Notes: generated from the sequence alone by a model not told the origin. Positions 24,797 through 32,898 are shown, counted from the stretch's first letter. The stretch is DNA of 64,000 nucleotides from UMGS172 sp045546915 (GCA_045546915.1 JAZQDU010000008.1:62001-126000), one strand, 5' to 3'. Numbers and translations are program-made.

Positions 24797-25570
24797 TTAT
24801 ATTTTTATTCTTTTGATATCGGTTGTTTTGCCGGTTTTACGGTCTATTTCAAAAATGCAACCATTAAGCTGGCATTCTCCGTCGGCAAGCAGGAATTTTA
24901 CAGGGGTACCGTCTTTAATTCGGGCGAGTGACAATTCATTTTTTACACCCAAAACCGAGTCGGTAGGGCCGGTCATACCAATATCTGTAATAAAACCGCA
25001 ACCGTTTTTTAAAATCTGTTCGTCGGCGGTCAGTACGTGGGTGTGTGTTCCAAAAACGGCTGATACTCGGCCGTCGAGATAATAGGCAAGTGCCCTTTTT
25101 TCCGAGGTTGCTTCGGCATGAAAATCGACTAAAATTATATTTGTTCCGTCTATTTTTGCCGTTTCTATAAGTTGGTCTGCCGTTAAAAACGGGTCGTTAG
25201 CCTCAGGCAGATAAACCCTGCCTATAAGGTTTATTACAGCAACACGTGTATGGCCTAAATCAAGAACAGTATAACCTTTGCCGGGACCTGTAGTAATCAT
25301 GTTGTGAGGTCTTAATAAATAAGGGTCACTGTCAAGACTTTCGAAAATCTCGCGTCTTGTTAAAGAGTGGTTACCGCCGGTTATAATGTCAGCACCCGCA
25401 ATATATAAAGATTCGGCAGAAACAGGGGTAATTCCGTTGCCGTCGGCGGAATTTTCGCCGTTTACAATGCAACAGTCAATTTTTTCGTCAACTTTAATTT
25501 TTGGCAGTACGCGTTTTAAATAATCGCAACCTATACTGCCGCAAACATCACCAACGCAAAGTATACGCAT
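24797..25570 (-). CDS. YmdB-type cyclic-nucleotide phosphodiesterase
   Basis: A 257-residue metallophosphoesterase of the TIGR00282/YmdB family. It starts MRILCVGDVCGSIG with the first metal Asp; NGENSADGNGIT, ITGGNHS and DFHAEATSEK follow, with FGTHTHVLTADEQIL and DIGMTGP at the end. In Bacillus subtilis YmdB acts on 2',3'-cyclic nucleotides and influences biofilm and sporulation gene expression. The ribosome site is GAGGAGG. The promoter overlaps the 3' end of the upstream EamA gene, and the SBP gene follows after 18 bases. Confidence 0.93.
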   Translation of the reverse strand: MRILCVGDVCGSIGCDYLKRVLPKIKVDEKIDCCIVNGENSADGNGITPVSAESLYIAGADIITGGNHSLTRREIFESLDSDPYLLRPHNMITTGPGKGYTVLDLGHTRVAVINLIGRVYLPEANDPFLTADQLIETAKIDGTNIILVDFHAEATSEKRALAYYLDGRVSAVFGTHTHVLTADEQILKNGCGFITDIGMTGPTDSVLGVKNELSLARIKDGTPVKFLLADGECQLNGCIFEIDRKTGKTTDIKRIKI

Positions 25571-25605
25571 TTTCGGCCTCCTCTTTTTTAGTATATATTT
25601 TTAAT

Positions 25606-25634
25606 ATTATATCATAATGCCTATCTTTTTTCAA
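25606..25634 (-). promoter_or_regulatory. Promoter of ymdB-SBP-asp23-fakA-recG
   Basis: Leftward: TTGAAA (25634-25629), 17 bases, TATAAT (25611-25606). The -35 box lies inside the last codons of the EamA gene. Confidence 0.75.
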
Positions 25635-26505
25635 TCGTTTTTGCTCTTTGCAGAGCAATCAATCCGGCAATAACAAGCATAATGCCCGCAAACCCGCTGA
25701 TACCTGGCATTTCGGAAAACGCAATCATTCCGACAACTGTGGTCATACAAGGCTCGATTATCGACAAAACCGATGCTTTTCCCGCCTCGGTTTTTGAAAG
25801 ACCGTATGTATAAAGAATATAAGGTAATATTGTGCACAAAATTGAAACGGCAACGCAGTTGATACTGCCTCTTACTGTAGTTATAAGTGGGATTAATGTT
25901 TCAAGGTGACAAATAGGCAGAGAACCGATTAATGCAAATAAAAACGTGTAAAAAGTAATGGTCAAAGCATTGTATTTTTTAGCGGCATATTTGCCGAAAA
26001 TACTGTAGAGTGCATATCCGAATCCTGACAGCAGGCCGTAAATAAAACCCAGTTTAGTGCATCGCAAAGAGCCTGATAAACACATAAAAATACAACCGAT
26101 AAAACATATTAAAAGGCAAATGCATTTAAGAGAGGTAATTTTTTCTTTAAAGAGGGGAGCGGACAGCATGGTTACCCAAAAAGGTGAGGTATACATTAAA
26201 ATGCAGGCAACCGATAAAGAGTTTTCAATGGTCGAGGATATGTAGCAGATGTTAAAAAATAAAAAACTGCATATACCTGTGCCGAAGAACATCCACAAGT
26301 CACGCAAATGTATTTTAAAAAGAGAACGGTCTTTTAAAAGTATAATAATCCCCAACACAACAACAGTGATAAAGGCACGAACAGCCACGATTTGAACTGA
26401 TTTAAACCCTAAATCGCTTAAATTTCTTGTAAATATACCAATGGTACCCCAAAGTAAAGCCGAAATAATAATTGATATTTCACCAAGACGCAATTTTGCT
26501 TTCAT
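25621..26505 (-). CDS. EamA/DMT-family transporter
   Basis: A 294-residue protein with ten transmembrane segments in two EamA repeats. The start chosen is ATG 26505, seven bases after GGAGG; the longer reading to 26544 is unlikely. It opens MKAKLRLGEISIIISALLWG, the usual first helix of the family, and the second repeat starts KLGFIYGLLSGFGYALYSIF. DMT proteins export amino acids or other metabolites; the substrate is not predictable. It is transcribed alone from its own promoter, and its 3' end carries the ymdB promoter. Confidence 0.92.
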   Translation of the reverse strand: MKAKLRLGEISIIISALLWGTIGIFTRNLSDLGFKSVQIVAVRAFITVVVLGIIILLKDRSLFKIHLRDLWMFFGTGICSFLFFNICYISSTIENSLSVACILMYTSPFWVTMLSAPLFKEKITSLKCICLLICFIGCIFMCLSGSLRCTKLGFIYGLLSGFGYALYSIFGKYAAKKYNALTITFYTFLFALIGSLPICHLETLIPLITTVRGSINCVAVSILCTILPYILYTYGLSKTEAGKASVLSIIEPCMTTVVGMIAFSEMPGISGFAGIMLVIAGLIALQRAKTIEKR

Positions 26506-26535
26506 TAATCCGCCACCTCCAAAAACAATACGAGC

Positions 26536-26564
26536 ATTATACAATATCGAAACGCAGTTTTCAA
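26536..26564 (-). promoter_or_regulatory. Promoter of the EamA gene
   Basis: Leftward: TTGAAA (26564-26559), 17 bases, TATAAT (26541-26536). Confidence 0.8.
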
Positions 26565-26641
26565 CAAATAATGATTACTTGTTGAAAAATTTGTCAGTAA
26601 TTTCAAAGTTCAAATGCAAAATACAAAGACCTTTGTAAAAC

Positions 26642-26670
26642 AAAAACCCCGTTCCAAGAACGGGGTTTTT
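26642..26670. terminator. Terminator before the 172-residue membrane gene
   Basis: AAAAACCCCGTTC, a three-base loop, GAACGGGGTTTTT. It ends the leftward transcript of 26677-27195 and is symmetric. Confidence 0.9.
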
Positions 26671-26676
26671 GTTGAA

Positions 26677-27195
26677 TTAGATTTTGTTATACAGTTCATT
26701 TATTTCTCGATTTCGTCTTTTTTGTCCAAAGTATTGTGACAAGCAACTTATTGGCAAATATAAGATAAATTGTATTGCTACAAGGCACAGATGTATTTTG
26801 CCTTGAGGTATTTTTGGAGATGGTATATGCGGTGCAAAAATTGCTTGTGCAATATCTTGTGCTGAAGAAGCAAAGTGTGGACCATAAAAATTGATGCTAT
26901 AGCAAATGATGTGTTGTAATAAAAAAAGAATAATTAGAGTGAAGAAAGATAGAACGATATTATGCTTTTTTTCCTTATAGCCTGTTTTGAAAAACAAAAT
27001 AGCTAAACCAACCGACATTCCAATAGTTTCAAGACCAGACCTAACTATTTTTTCTGAAAAAACTGATAATTCAAAAATAATTTCGATTGGATATAACAAA
27101 AGGATTTCAACCAACAAACCTATCCAAAGCGAACAAAAATAGTTAACGAAAACAGAAAACGCATTGTTGAGAAAAAGTTTTTTACTTGTGTCCAA
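26677..27195 (-). CDS. Unknown four-helix membrane protein
   Basis: A 172-residue protein starting at TTG 27195 (GCGGGGCGAAAATA upstream). Hydrophobic segments at about 10-35, 52-68, 80-98 and 130-160 suggest four helices; the C-terminus is basic (QKRRNREINELYNK). No family is recognised. It lies 17 bases after the stop of the lipoprotein gene 27213-28391, on the same strand, so it is probably co-transcribed with it. Its codon use is more AT-rich than that of neighbouring housekeeping genes, which could mean recent acquisition. Confidence 0.7.
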   Translation of the reverse strand: MDTSKKLFLNNAFSVFVNYFCSLWIGLLVEILLLYPIEIIFELSVFSEKIVRSGLETIGMSVGLAILFFKTGYKEKKHNIVLSFFTLIILFLLQHIICYSINFYGPHFASSAQDIAQAIFAPHIPSPKIPQGKIHLCLVAIQFILYLPISCLSQYFGQKRRNREINELYNKI

Positions 27196-27212
27196 TATTT
27201 TCGCCCCGCATT

Positions 27213-28391
27213 TTAATTTAATTCAATTTTCAATACTTTACCAATATCGTTTGAAGATATTCCATCTCCACCAAGACCAACATAAAAATCGTTGCCATTT
27301 TTTTCAAAACTTAAAGCACTGCAACTATGATTGAACGAATAAACTTCCGTTAAATTTTCTCCGTTTAAGGCATAGATTGTGTTATTAAAATCGTTGTTAT
27401 TTTTAATAACTGCCAAAACGTAGAGGGTTTCACCGTTGCCTTTATCAACCATTAAATCAGTGACGCAAGCATTGTTAGGTATATTGATTTTTTTGAAATT
27501 TATAAAATCATCGGTTTTGTAAAGATTGCCCATTGATAAATAACAACTATTATTAATAACAGCATCAGCATTAAATAATAATTGGTTTTTAATCGGTTTA
27601 TTCATTTTCATTCCGCTGGCCTTAAAAGCTTGGCAGAATTCAAACACGTTGTTTTTTAATTGGAAAAACTCAAGAGTGGTTTTACCATCGTAATAAGTAA
27701 TTGTTAAAGCACAGTATAATTTATCGTTTATGTTAAATAAATCAGTAACTCTTTTATATTTAACGTTTGGTGTGTTTTTTAGAGCGTCAATAACATTTGT
27801 GCCTTTTTTATATAGAGGAATATTGGTGTATTCATTAGTTTCAGGAACAAATTTTACAACAGGGTAATCATTAGTTTCATATCCAACACCAAAGTAAAAG
27901 GCGTTTTTGTAATATGCTGCGTCAAAGGTATGTAAAGCATCCTTTATTTTTGAAAATGTTTGCCATTTACCTTCTTTTAAAACATAATTTTCTGCATATT
28001 CAGGACGTCCTATCGGGTCGGCACCAATCGCAATATTTTCGCCGTTTAAATTTAAAAAACGAATAATAGCCTCTTGTGCAAATGTTCCGGAATTTATCCA
28101 TTGTAATGTTTTGTTAGAATACTTAAAAATGGATGTTTCGCCCGAGTTGTAATCAAAGTCGCCATTAGCAACATAAAGTTCATCATTAATTATTGAGATA
28201 TCCCAAGGATTTCTTGCATTGGCAGTTATATTTGTGATTTCGTGAGAACATATTCCCAAATCAATTATAGATGTTTCTGGGCTTGAGTTGTCGTTGGGTG
28301 TAGGATTGCTACTTGTTCCTGTTGTCTCACACGCCGACAAACAGAAAAGCATACAAACAGCAAGCAATAGTGAAATTAATTTCTTTGACAT
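27213..28391 (-). CDS. Orphan lipoprotein, probable beta-propeller
   Basis: A 392-residue protein. The start chosen is ATG 28391, nine bases after GGAGGAAAG; a longer reading to 28478 would pass through the leader terminator. The signal MSKKLISLLLAVCMLFCLSAC ends in a lipobox, so it is an extracellular lipoprotein. A Ser/Thr/Pro/Asn linker follows. The rest has repeated short beta-strand units with polar turns (ELYVANGDFDYNSG, DDFINFKKINIPN, NDFYVGLGGDGIS), suggesting a beta-propeller. Its function is unknown. Its leader contains the structured RNA and terminator at 28410-28621, so expression probably depends on read-through. Confidence 0.75.
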   Translation of the reverse strand: MSKKLISLLLAVCMLFCLSACETTGTSSNPTPNDNSSPETSIIDLGICSHEITNITANARNPWDISIINDELYVANGDFDYNSGETSIFKYSNKTLQWINSGTFAQEAIIRFLNLNGENIAIGADPIGRPEYAENYVLKEGKWQTFSKIKDALHTFDAAYYKNAFYFGVGYETNDYPVVKFVPETNEYTNIPLYKKGTNVIDALKNTPNVKYKRVTDLFNINDKLYCALTITYYDGKTTLEFFQLKNNVFEFCQAFKASGMKMNKPIKNQLLFNADAVINNSCYLSMGNLYKTDDFINFKKINIPNNACVTDLMVDKGNGETLYVLAVIKNNNDFNNTIYALNGENLTEVYSFNHSCSALSFEKNGNDFYVGLGGDGISSNDIGKVLKIELN

Positions 28392-28409
28392 TTTTCTTTC
28401 CTCCAAAAT

Positions 28410-28441
28410 AAAAAAAGTGCGACAAACGAAGTTATCGCACT
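28410..28441 (-). terminator. Intrinsic terminator in the lipoprotein leader
   Basis: AGTGCGA, a loop of 12 bases, TCGCACT, then seven T residues (leftward). It sits between the structured RNA and the ribosome site of the lipoprotein gene, the standard place of an attenuator. Confidence 0.8.
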
Positions 28442-28621
28442 GAAAAATGCAAACCCCGATTGTCGCCAAACAAATCAAAATCAGAATGGAAGTAGTTTCG
28501 TCATCCTAATTTGTGGAATTTGCATTTTTACCAAATTCAAAAATTAGGATGCAGAAAAACGGGTATAATATACCCCATAAAAAAGGACTACACCATTTTT
28601 TGATTATTTGATTTGTTTGGC
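28410..28621 (-). ncRNA. Candidate structured leader RNA with terminator/antiterminator switch (novel?)
   Basis: Reading leftward from a predicted start near 28621. A perfect 15-bp basal stem is formed by 28607-28621 and 28465-28479. Inside are a palindrome (28561-28575) and a two-part hairpin (11 bp: 28502-28512 with 28541-28551; 7 bp: 28516-28522 with 28532-28538). The hairpin loop strand 28519-28529 is perfectly complementary (11 bases) to the tail 28443-28453, a possible pseudoknot. An intrinsic terminator (28416-28441) follows. Bases 28460-28466, which overlap the basal stem, can pair with 28419-28425 of the terminator, a possible antiterminator. It matches no riboswitch family I know. 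Confidence 0.65.
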
Positions 28622-28627
28622 TTAATT

Positions 28628-28656
28628 AGTATATCACACATTTGGAGTTTTTACAA
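28628..28656 (-). promoter_or_regulatory. Promoter of the leader RNA/lipoprotein transcript
   Basis: Leftward: TTGTAA (28656-28651), 17 bases, TATACT (28633-28628). The start would fall near 28621, the first base of the basal stem. Confidence 0.7.
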
Positions 28657-28712
28657 CTATTTATAATAAAAAATAATCCTATTGTAGCGCAAGCATATTA
28701 TAAAAGCGGTAG

Positions 28713-28795
28713 AAAATCAATGCGGAGCATTGTATATCATAAAGCCGACAGTTATATACACTTCGTGTGATGATATACCAAGCCTGTCGGCTTGA
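28713..28795. repeat. Nested-palindrome intergenic element
   Basis: CAATGC/GCATTG (28718-28732), then AAGCCGACAG (28742-28751) against CTGTCGGCTT (28784-28793), enclosing an inner hairpin TATATACAC-ttc-GTGTGATGATATA. It is non-coding and lies between tRNA-Thr and the leader promoter. Similar hairpin-rich sequences occur repeatedly in gut Firmicutes. Confidence 0.6.
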
Positions 28796-28798
28796 ATA

Positions 28799-28832
28799 AA
28801 AAAATCCTCGTTCCGAAGAACGAGGATTTTTT
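28799..28832 (-). terminator. Terminator of tRNA-Thr
   Basis: AAAAAATCCTCGTTC, four-base loop, GAACGAGGATTTTTT, touching the CCA end of the tRNA. Confidence 0.9.
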
Positions 28833-28907
28833 GGAGCTGTTAGGCAGACTCGAACTGCCGACCTCATCCTTACCAAGGATGTGCTCTACCACCTGAGCCA
28901 TAACAGC
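28832..28907 (-). tRNA. tRNA-Thr (anticodon GGT)
   Basis: Leftward: acceptor GCTGTTA/TAACAGC, D-arm GCTC..GAGC, anticodon arm CATCC-TTGGTAA-GGATG (anticodon GGT), T-arm GGCAG-TTCGAGT-CTGCC, discriminator T and encoded CCA. A short reading frame overlapping it is not real. Confidence 0.97.
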
Positions 28908-28983
28908 ATATTGACAACGGTATGTATTTTACATCATCTTAATACCGTTGTCAAGACTAATTTTTAAAAATTAAAACATTTTA

Positions 28984-29442
28984 TTATTTTTTGTCGACAA
29001 GTAATTTGTTAAGCTCGTCCATAAAGGTGCTAATATCTTTAAACTGACGGTAAACACTGGCAAATCTTACGTATGCGACTTCGTCTAATGTCTTAAGTTT
29101 TTCCATTACAAGTTCACCGATTCGTTCGCTTGTAACCTCGCGGTCGAGTGAGTTTTGAAGTACTGCTTCAATATCGTCAACTGCGTGTTCAATATTGTTA
29201 ATAGAAACGGGACGCTTTTCACATGCTTTGAGCATACCGTTAATAAGTTTGTCTCGGTTAAATACTTCGCGTGATTTATCCTTCTTAATAACAATAACGG
29301 GCAAACTCTCAATTATTTCATAAGTAGTAAAACGCTTCTGGCATTTAAGACACTCTCTGCGACGGCGGATGCGTTCGCCTTCGTCGGTAGGTCTCGAATC
29401 GATTACCTTGCTTTCTTCATAAGAACAGAACGGACACTTCAT
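28984..29442 (-). CDS. nrdR: Ribonucleotide reductase repressor NrdR
   Basis: A 152-residue protein, typical NrdR length. The N-terminal zinc ribbon has C-P-F-C at residues 3-6 and C-L-K-C at about 31-34, followed by the invariant RRRRECLKCQKRFTTYE. Residues 48-140 are an ATP-cone domain (VIKKDKSREVFNRDKL) that binds (d)ATP. NrdR represses nrd genes when dATP is high. No ribonucleotide reductase gene lies in the window. The promoter at 29475-29503 stands alone, and I saw no NrdR box next to it. Confidence 0.97.
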   Translation of the reverse strand: MKCPFCSYEESKVIDSRPTDEGERIRRRRECLKCQKRFTTYEIIESLPVIVIKKDKSREVFNRDKLINGMLKACEKRPVSINNIEHAVDDIEAVLQNSLDREVTSERIGELVMEKLKTLDEVAYVRFASVYRQFKDISTFMDELNKLLVDKK

Positions 29443-29474
29443 ATTAAGACGCTCCTAACAATATTGTTTGATTC

Positions 29475-29503
29475 ATTGTAACACATAATCCACAATATAA
29501 CAA
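29475..29503 (-). promoter_or_regulatory. Promoter of nrdR
   Basis: Leftward: TTGTTA (29503-29498), 17 bases, TACAAT (29480-29475). Confidence 0.7.
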
Positions 29504-29530
29504 GAAAAATTTTGAAATTAATGCAATATA

Positions 29531-29559
29531 TTGAAATTTTTTGAGGTTTATGGTAAAAT
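29531..29559 (+). promoter_or_regulatory. Promoter of azlCD
   Basis: TTGAAA (29531-29536), 17 bases, TAAAAT (29554-29559). It excludes the theoretical TTG start at 29531. Confidence 0.75.
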
Positions 29560-29587
29560 ACCGCCGTATTATTATAGAAACAAGGCG

Positions 29588-30310
29588 ATGTATGTGCAAA
29601 CTTTCAACAACAGTTTTAAAAAAGGTCTTAGCGACGGTATACCCATAGCACTTGGTTACATAGCTGTTTCATTCGCCTTTGGCGTAATGGCGGTAAAGGG
29701 TAATATACCTGTTTTATTGGCTGTGCTTATTTCAATGACCAACCTTACTTCGGCGGGTCAGTTGGCAGGGTTATCATTAATTATCAGTCAGGCGTCGTTG
29801 GTTGAGGCAGCGTTGACTCAGTTTATCATAAATTTACGTTATTCGCTCATGTCGGTTTCGGTTTCGCAAAAACTGCATAAGTCTGTGACTTTACCTGAGC
29901 GTTTTGCCGTTTCGTTTGGTGTTACCGATGAGATTTTTGCGGTTGTATCGGGCGGTAGGCAAGAGGTAGGCACCAAATATATGTACGGACTTATAACTTT
30001 ACCGTATTTTGGCTGGGCGTCGGGTACTTTGCTCGGTGCTCTGGCAGGTTCAATTCTTCCTGCGTTTGTGTTAAGTGCTTTGGGAATTGCCATTTACGGT
30101 ATGTTTATTGCAATTTTTATTCCTCCGTTAAAAAAATGTTCAACCGTTGCGGTGGTTGTTGCTCTGGCTTCATTACTCAGTTGTTGCTTTGAGTATTTGC
30201 CGGTTTTAAATTCGGTATCGTCGGGTTTTGTTATAATAATATGTGCCTGCGTTGCGGCGTTTGTTGGTGCTGTTTTAAAACCCGTTGACGACCAATCGGA
30301 GGTGGCGTAA
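29588..30310 (+). CDS. azlC: Branched-chain amino acid exporter, large subunit AzlC
   Basis: A 240-residue AzlC-family protein with about seven transmembrane helices. Residues SFKKGLSDGIPIALGYIAVS at the start, GQLAGLSLI, INLRYSLMSVSVSQKL, VTDEIFAV and GWASGTLLG are all typical. ATG 29588 is chosen; GTG 29594, better spaced from AAGG, is also possible. With AzlD it forms a two-subunit exporter of leucine, isoleucine or valine analogues. The stop overlaps the azlD ATG region (GTAATG). Confidence 0.93.
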   Translation: MYVQTFNNSFKKGLSDGIPIALGYIAVSFAFGVMAVKGNIPVLLAVLISMTNLTSAGQLAGLSLIISQASLVEAALTQFIINLRYSLMSVSVSQKLHKSVTLPERFAVSFGVTDEIFAVVSGGRQEVGTKYMYGLITLPYFGWASGTLLGALAGSILPAFVLSALGIAIYGMFIAIFIPPLKKCSTVAVVVALASLLSCCFEYLPVLNSVSSGFVIIICACVAAFVGAVLKPVDDQSEVA

Positions 30311-30621
30311 TGCTTGAAATAATAAGTCATATTGCGGTTATGGCGGTTGTTACGTATTTGGTAAGAATGTTGCCGATGGTAATATTCAGAAACAAAATAA
30401 AAAACCGCTTTATAAAATCGTTTCTTTATTATATGCCGTATGCAGTACTTGCCGCCATGACATTTCCTGCTGTGTTTTTCTCAACGGGAAACGTTGTTTC
30501 GGCGACGGTTGGAGTAGCGGTCGCTTTACTGCTGGCGTTGTTTGAAAAGGGACTTGTTACGGTTGCTGTATCTTCCTGTGTTGCCGTGTTAGTAACCGAT
30601 ATTTTAATGAAATACTTATAA
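30310..30621 (+). CDS. azlD: Branched-chain amino acid exporter, small subunit AzlD
   Basis: A 103-residue protein with four helices. MAVVTYLVRMLPMVIFR near the start and the small-residue-rich core (YAVLAAMTFPAVF) are typical of AzlD. It overlaps azlC by one base and is closed by a terminator. It functions only with AzlC in the cytoplasmic membrane. Confidence 0.93.
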   Translation: MLEIISHIAVMAVVTYLVRMLPMVIFRNKIKNRFIKSFLYYMPYAVLAAMTFPAVFFSTGNVVSATVGVAVALLLALFEKGLVTVAVSSCVAVLVTDILMKYL

Positions 30622-30648
30622 AAAAACGAGGTAAAAACCTCGTTTTTT
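30621..30648. terminator. Bidirectional terminator, azlD / phosphoesterase
   Basis: AAAAAACGAGG, six-base loop, CCTCGTTTTTT; both strands have T-runs. Confidence 0.9.
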
Positions 30649-31345
30649 ATTTGGGCTGTTCTTTACTGCCTAACGGAATAATTTTTTCAAAAAGACAGGT
30701 GTAGTCGGCAGTTACAAGTCGGTCTTCGTGCAGACTGCCGAAGTACCAGTGCTTAAATTTTACCGACCTTGCAAGTTCTTCAAAATATCCGTTGAGTTTG
30801 TTAACTTGTTCAGGTTGTCCTTTGCGTAATAACATGGCGCTTTTAACCCTCAAAGGTGGTTCGTGGGTGATGATGTAATCAACCTTTAATCCTGCTTCGT
30901 CAAGGTTGTGCGCTCCGACTGCAAGTTGTTCGGGTGAGGGAAGTTCCTCTCTAAACCAGATACCGTGTTCTTCGGTGTTTCGCACTTCGCGGTCGTCACT
31001 CTCGCCGCCACCGAAGGTGAATATTTTAGTGCCGTCGATATTAAAAATCTGACCTCGCATAAGGTGGAACAGATTTCCGCTTATGCGGTGTACGTGACCG
31101 CCTTTCCAAATAGTTTCATGGCATTTGTTGATTTTACTGAAATTTTCGTGTGTGCCGTCGACAAAACAGACCGTAAACTTTCGGCTGCCTAAATAGTCAA
31201 GCACGCTTTTTTCGGTTTTTCCACCGTTCCAAAGGTAGCCGAAATCACCGCATATAATAAGGATATCTCCTTTTTTTAACTTTCGCCACTGTGCGTCATA
31301 AAGTCGCGATTCGTCTCCATGCATATCACCTGTAACATATATCAT
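30647..31345 (-). CDS. Calcineurin-like metallophosphoesterase
   Basis: A 232-residue phosphoesterase. Motifs: ITVTGDMHGD-like start (YVTGDMHGD, metal Asp and His), LIICGDFGYLW (second Asp), DGTHENF (Asn/His region), IITHEPP (metal His) and WYFGSLHED (final His). This is the short cytoplasmic Ser/Thr-phosphatase-like type; Firmicutes carry many copies of unknown substrate. GGTGG upstream of ATG 31345 sets the start. Confidence 0.9.
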   Translation of the reverse strand: MIYVTGDMHGDESRLYDAQWRKLKKGDILIICGDFGYLWNGGKTEKSVLDYLGSRKFTVCFVDGTHENFSKINKCHETIWKGGHVHRISGNLFHLMRGQIFNIDGTKIFTFGGGESDDREVRNTEEHGIWFREELPSPEQLAVGAHNLDEAGLKVDYIITHEPPLRVKSAMLLRKGQPEQVNKLNGYFEELARSVKFKHWYFGSLHEDRLVTADYTCLFEKIIPLGSKEQPK

Positions 31346-31455
31346 ATCGGCACCACCTTTTTCGAAAAAAATTCAAAATGCTCTTTTCTTTTTTATAAAT
31401 GTTTGCTATACTTAATTATAATACTATTTTTCTTTTGATATTGCAAGGAGAAACA

Positions 31456-32817
31456 ATGAAAACCAAGATTTTTTGTGTACTTTTTTGTGTTGTAATTTTG
31501 CTGTCGTGTGTTGCTTTGCCTGCCGTTGCATACACACCGACTAATTTTGACGTTGATGCCGAGGGTGCATTGCTTGTTAATCCCGACACTGACGATGTTA
31601 TATATTCAAAAAATGCCGATAAAAAACTTTATCCCGCATCGCTCACAAAGTTGATGACGGCTTTGTTGCTTTATGAGAACACAAGCGACCTTGATGATGA
31701 AATTTTGACCGTTTCTGAAAAAGCATTGAAACTCTTGCAGGGCACAGATTCTTCAATAGGCGGACTTAAAGTCGGCGAGCAGGTTACAGCCCGACAGATG
31801 CTTTATATATTGTTGCTGTCGTCGGCAAATGACGGTGCCAATGTTATCGCTGAGCATGTCGGAGGTACAATCGATGCTTTTGTTGCTTTGATGAATCAAA
31901 GAGCGTCTCAGTTGGGTATGTCAAATACTCATTATGTGAATGCACATGGTTTACATAACACCGAACATTATACGACCGTTAATGATATGTATATACTGAC
32001 TAAAAAGTTTTTGTCGGTGCCGGTGTTAAAAGAGGTGGCATATTCCGTAAAATATCAAATGCCGGCTACTAACATTTCGGGTGCCCGTACATACACAACC
32101 ACTAATTTTTTGTTGCTCAATAATGGTCAGAAGTGTACTGCCGAAAAGTATAAAAACCAATCTTATTACTATAAATATGCAAATGGCATAAAAACGGGAT
32201 ATACCGATGCCGCAGGACGTTGTCTTATTTCAACAGCAACTAAAAACGGTATGACCTATGTGTGTATTTTGATGAACAGTCCTGTTTATGAGGATGCCCA
32301 AAATAAAAGAAACAAGATTAGAATAGAGTTTGGGGATACCAAAGCGCTTTACGAATGGGCTTTTAACGAGTTCGAGTATAAAACTCTGCTTCAGGGCGGT
32401 GAAATAATCGGTGAAGCCCCAGTAGACCTTGCGTGGGATATTGATTTTGTTTCGGTAGCGCCTAAGCAAAGTTTTTCGGCGATTGTCCCTAAAGTTGCCG
32501 ATTCTTCAACCGTAAGCACTTCAATTCGATGGTATAACGATGTGTACGATGCACCCATAAAAAAAGGTGACGAAGTAGGAGAATGCGACGTAATTTTTGC
32601 AGGTGAAGTTTTAGGTACGGTCAAACTTATTGCGTCGCAGGATATTGAGCGTAGTAAAATGATGCATTTTATGCGTAATGTTGAGCAGGGATTTAATGCG
32701 GTAGTTCATTCTACAGCGTTCTATATAATTGTTGGCATTATAGTTGCCGGAGTACTTATTTTTGTTATAACTTGTATTCTGTTGAATATGCCAAAACGCA
32801 GAAAAAGAAGATATTAA
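31456..32817 (+). CDS. D-alanyl-D-alanine carboxypeptidase (PBP5/DacF type)
   Basis: A 453-residue S11 peptidase. The start chosen is ATG 31456 with AAGGAG upstream. A signal peptide (MKTKIFCVLFCVVILLSCVA) precedes the catalytic domain. Motifs: S-L-T-K in YPASLTKLMTA at about 60, S-A-N in LLSSANDGAN at about 120, K-T-G in NGIKTGYT at about 243. The C-terminal part has the PBP5 beta domain, then one transmembrane helix at about 417-440 and a basic end (PKRRKRRY), unlike the amphipathic anchor of classical PBP5. It trims the terminal D-Ala of peptidoglycan stem peptides outside the membrane. The gene is monocistronic. Confidence 0.93.
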   Translation: MKTKIFCVLFCVVILLSCVALPAVAYTPTNFDVDAEGALLVNPDTDDVIYSKNADKKLYPASLTKLMTALLLYENTSDLDDEILTVSEKALKLLQGTDSSIGGLKVGEQVTARQMLYILLLSSANDGANVIAEHVGGTIDAFVALMNQRASQLGMSNTHYVNAHGLHNTEHYTTVNDMYILTKKFLSVPVLKEVAYSVKYQMPATNISGARTYTTTNFLLLNNGQKCTAEKYKNQSYYYKYANGIKTGYTDAAGRCLISTATKNGMTYVCILMNSPVYEDAQNKRNKIRIEFGDTKALYEWAFNEFEYKTLLQGGEIIGEAPVDLAWDIDFVSVAPKQSFSAIVPKVADSSTVSTSIRWYNDVYDAPIKKGDEVGECDVIFAGEVLGTVKLIASQDIERSKMMHFMRNVEQGFNAVVHSTAFYIIVGIIVAGVLIFVITCILLNMPKRRKRRY

Positions 32818-32898
32818 ACGTTACTTGTCATTAAAACGAAGTGTTGTAATTTGGTAAAGATTGATAATAAGTTTTTTAAAAAAACGAGCGTTAATTCG

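Noticed and set aside
28410..28621. Assignment of the leader RNA to a known riboswitch class
   Set aside because: None of the well-known core sequences (SAM, cobalamin, c-di-GMP, TPP, FMN, purine, lysine, T-box and others) can be recognised by eye; so left unassigned.
28679..28876. A 65-codon leftward frame near tRNA-Thr
   Set aside because: It runs through the tRNA and its terminator and then the nested hairpins; no ribosome site. Non-coding.
29531..29587. A longer azlC reading starting at TTG 29531
   Set aside because: The TTG is the -35 box of the promoter, so it cannot be a start codon of the same transcript.
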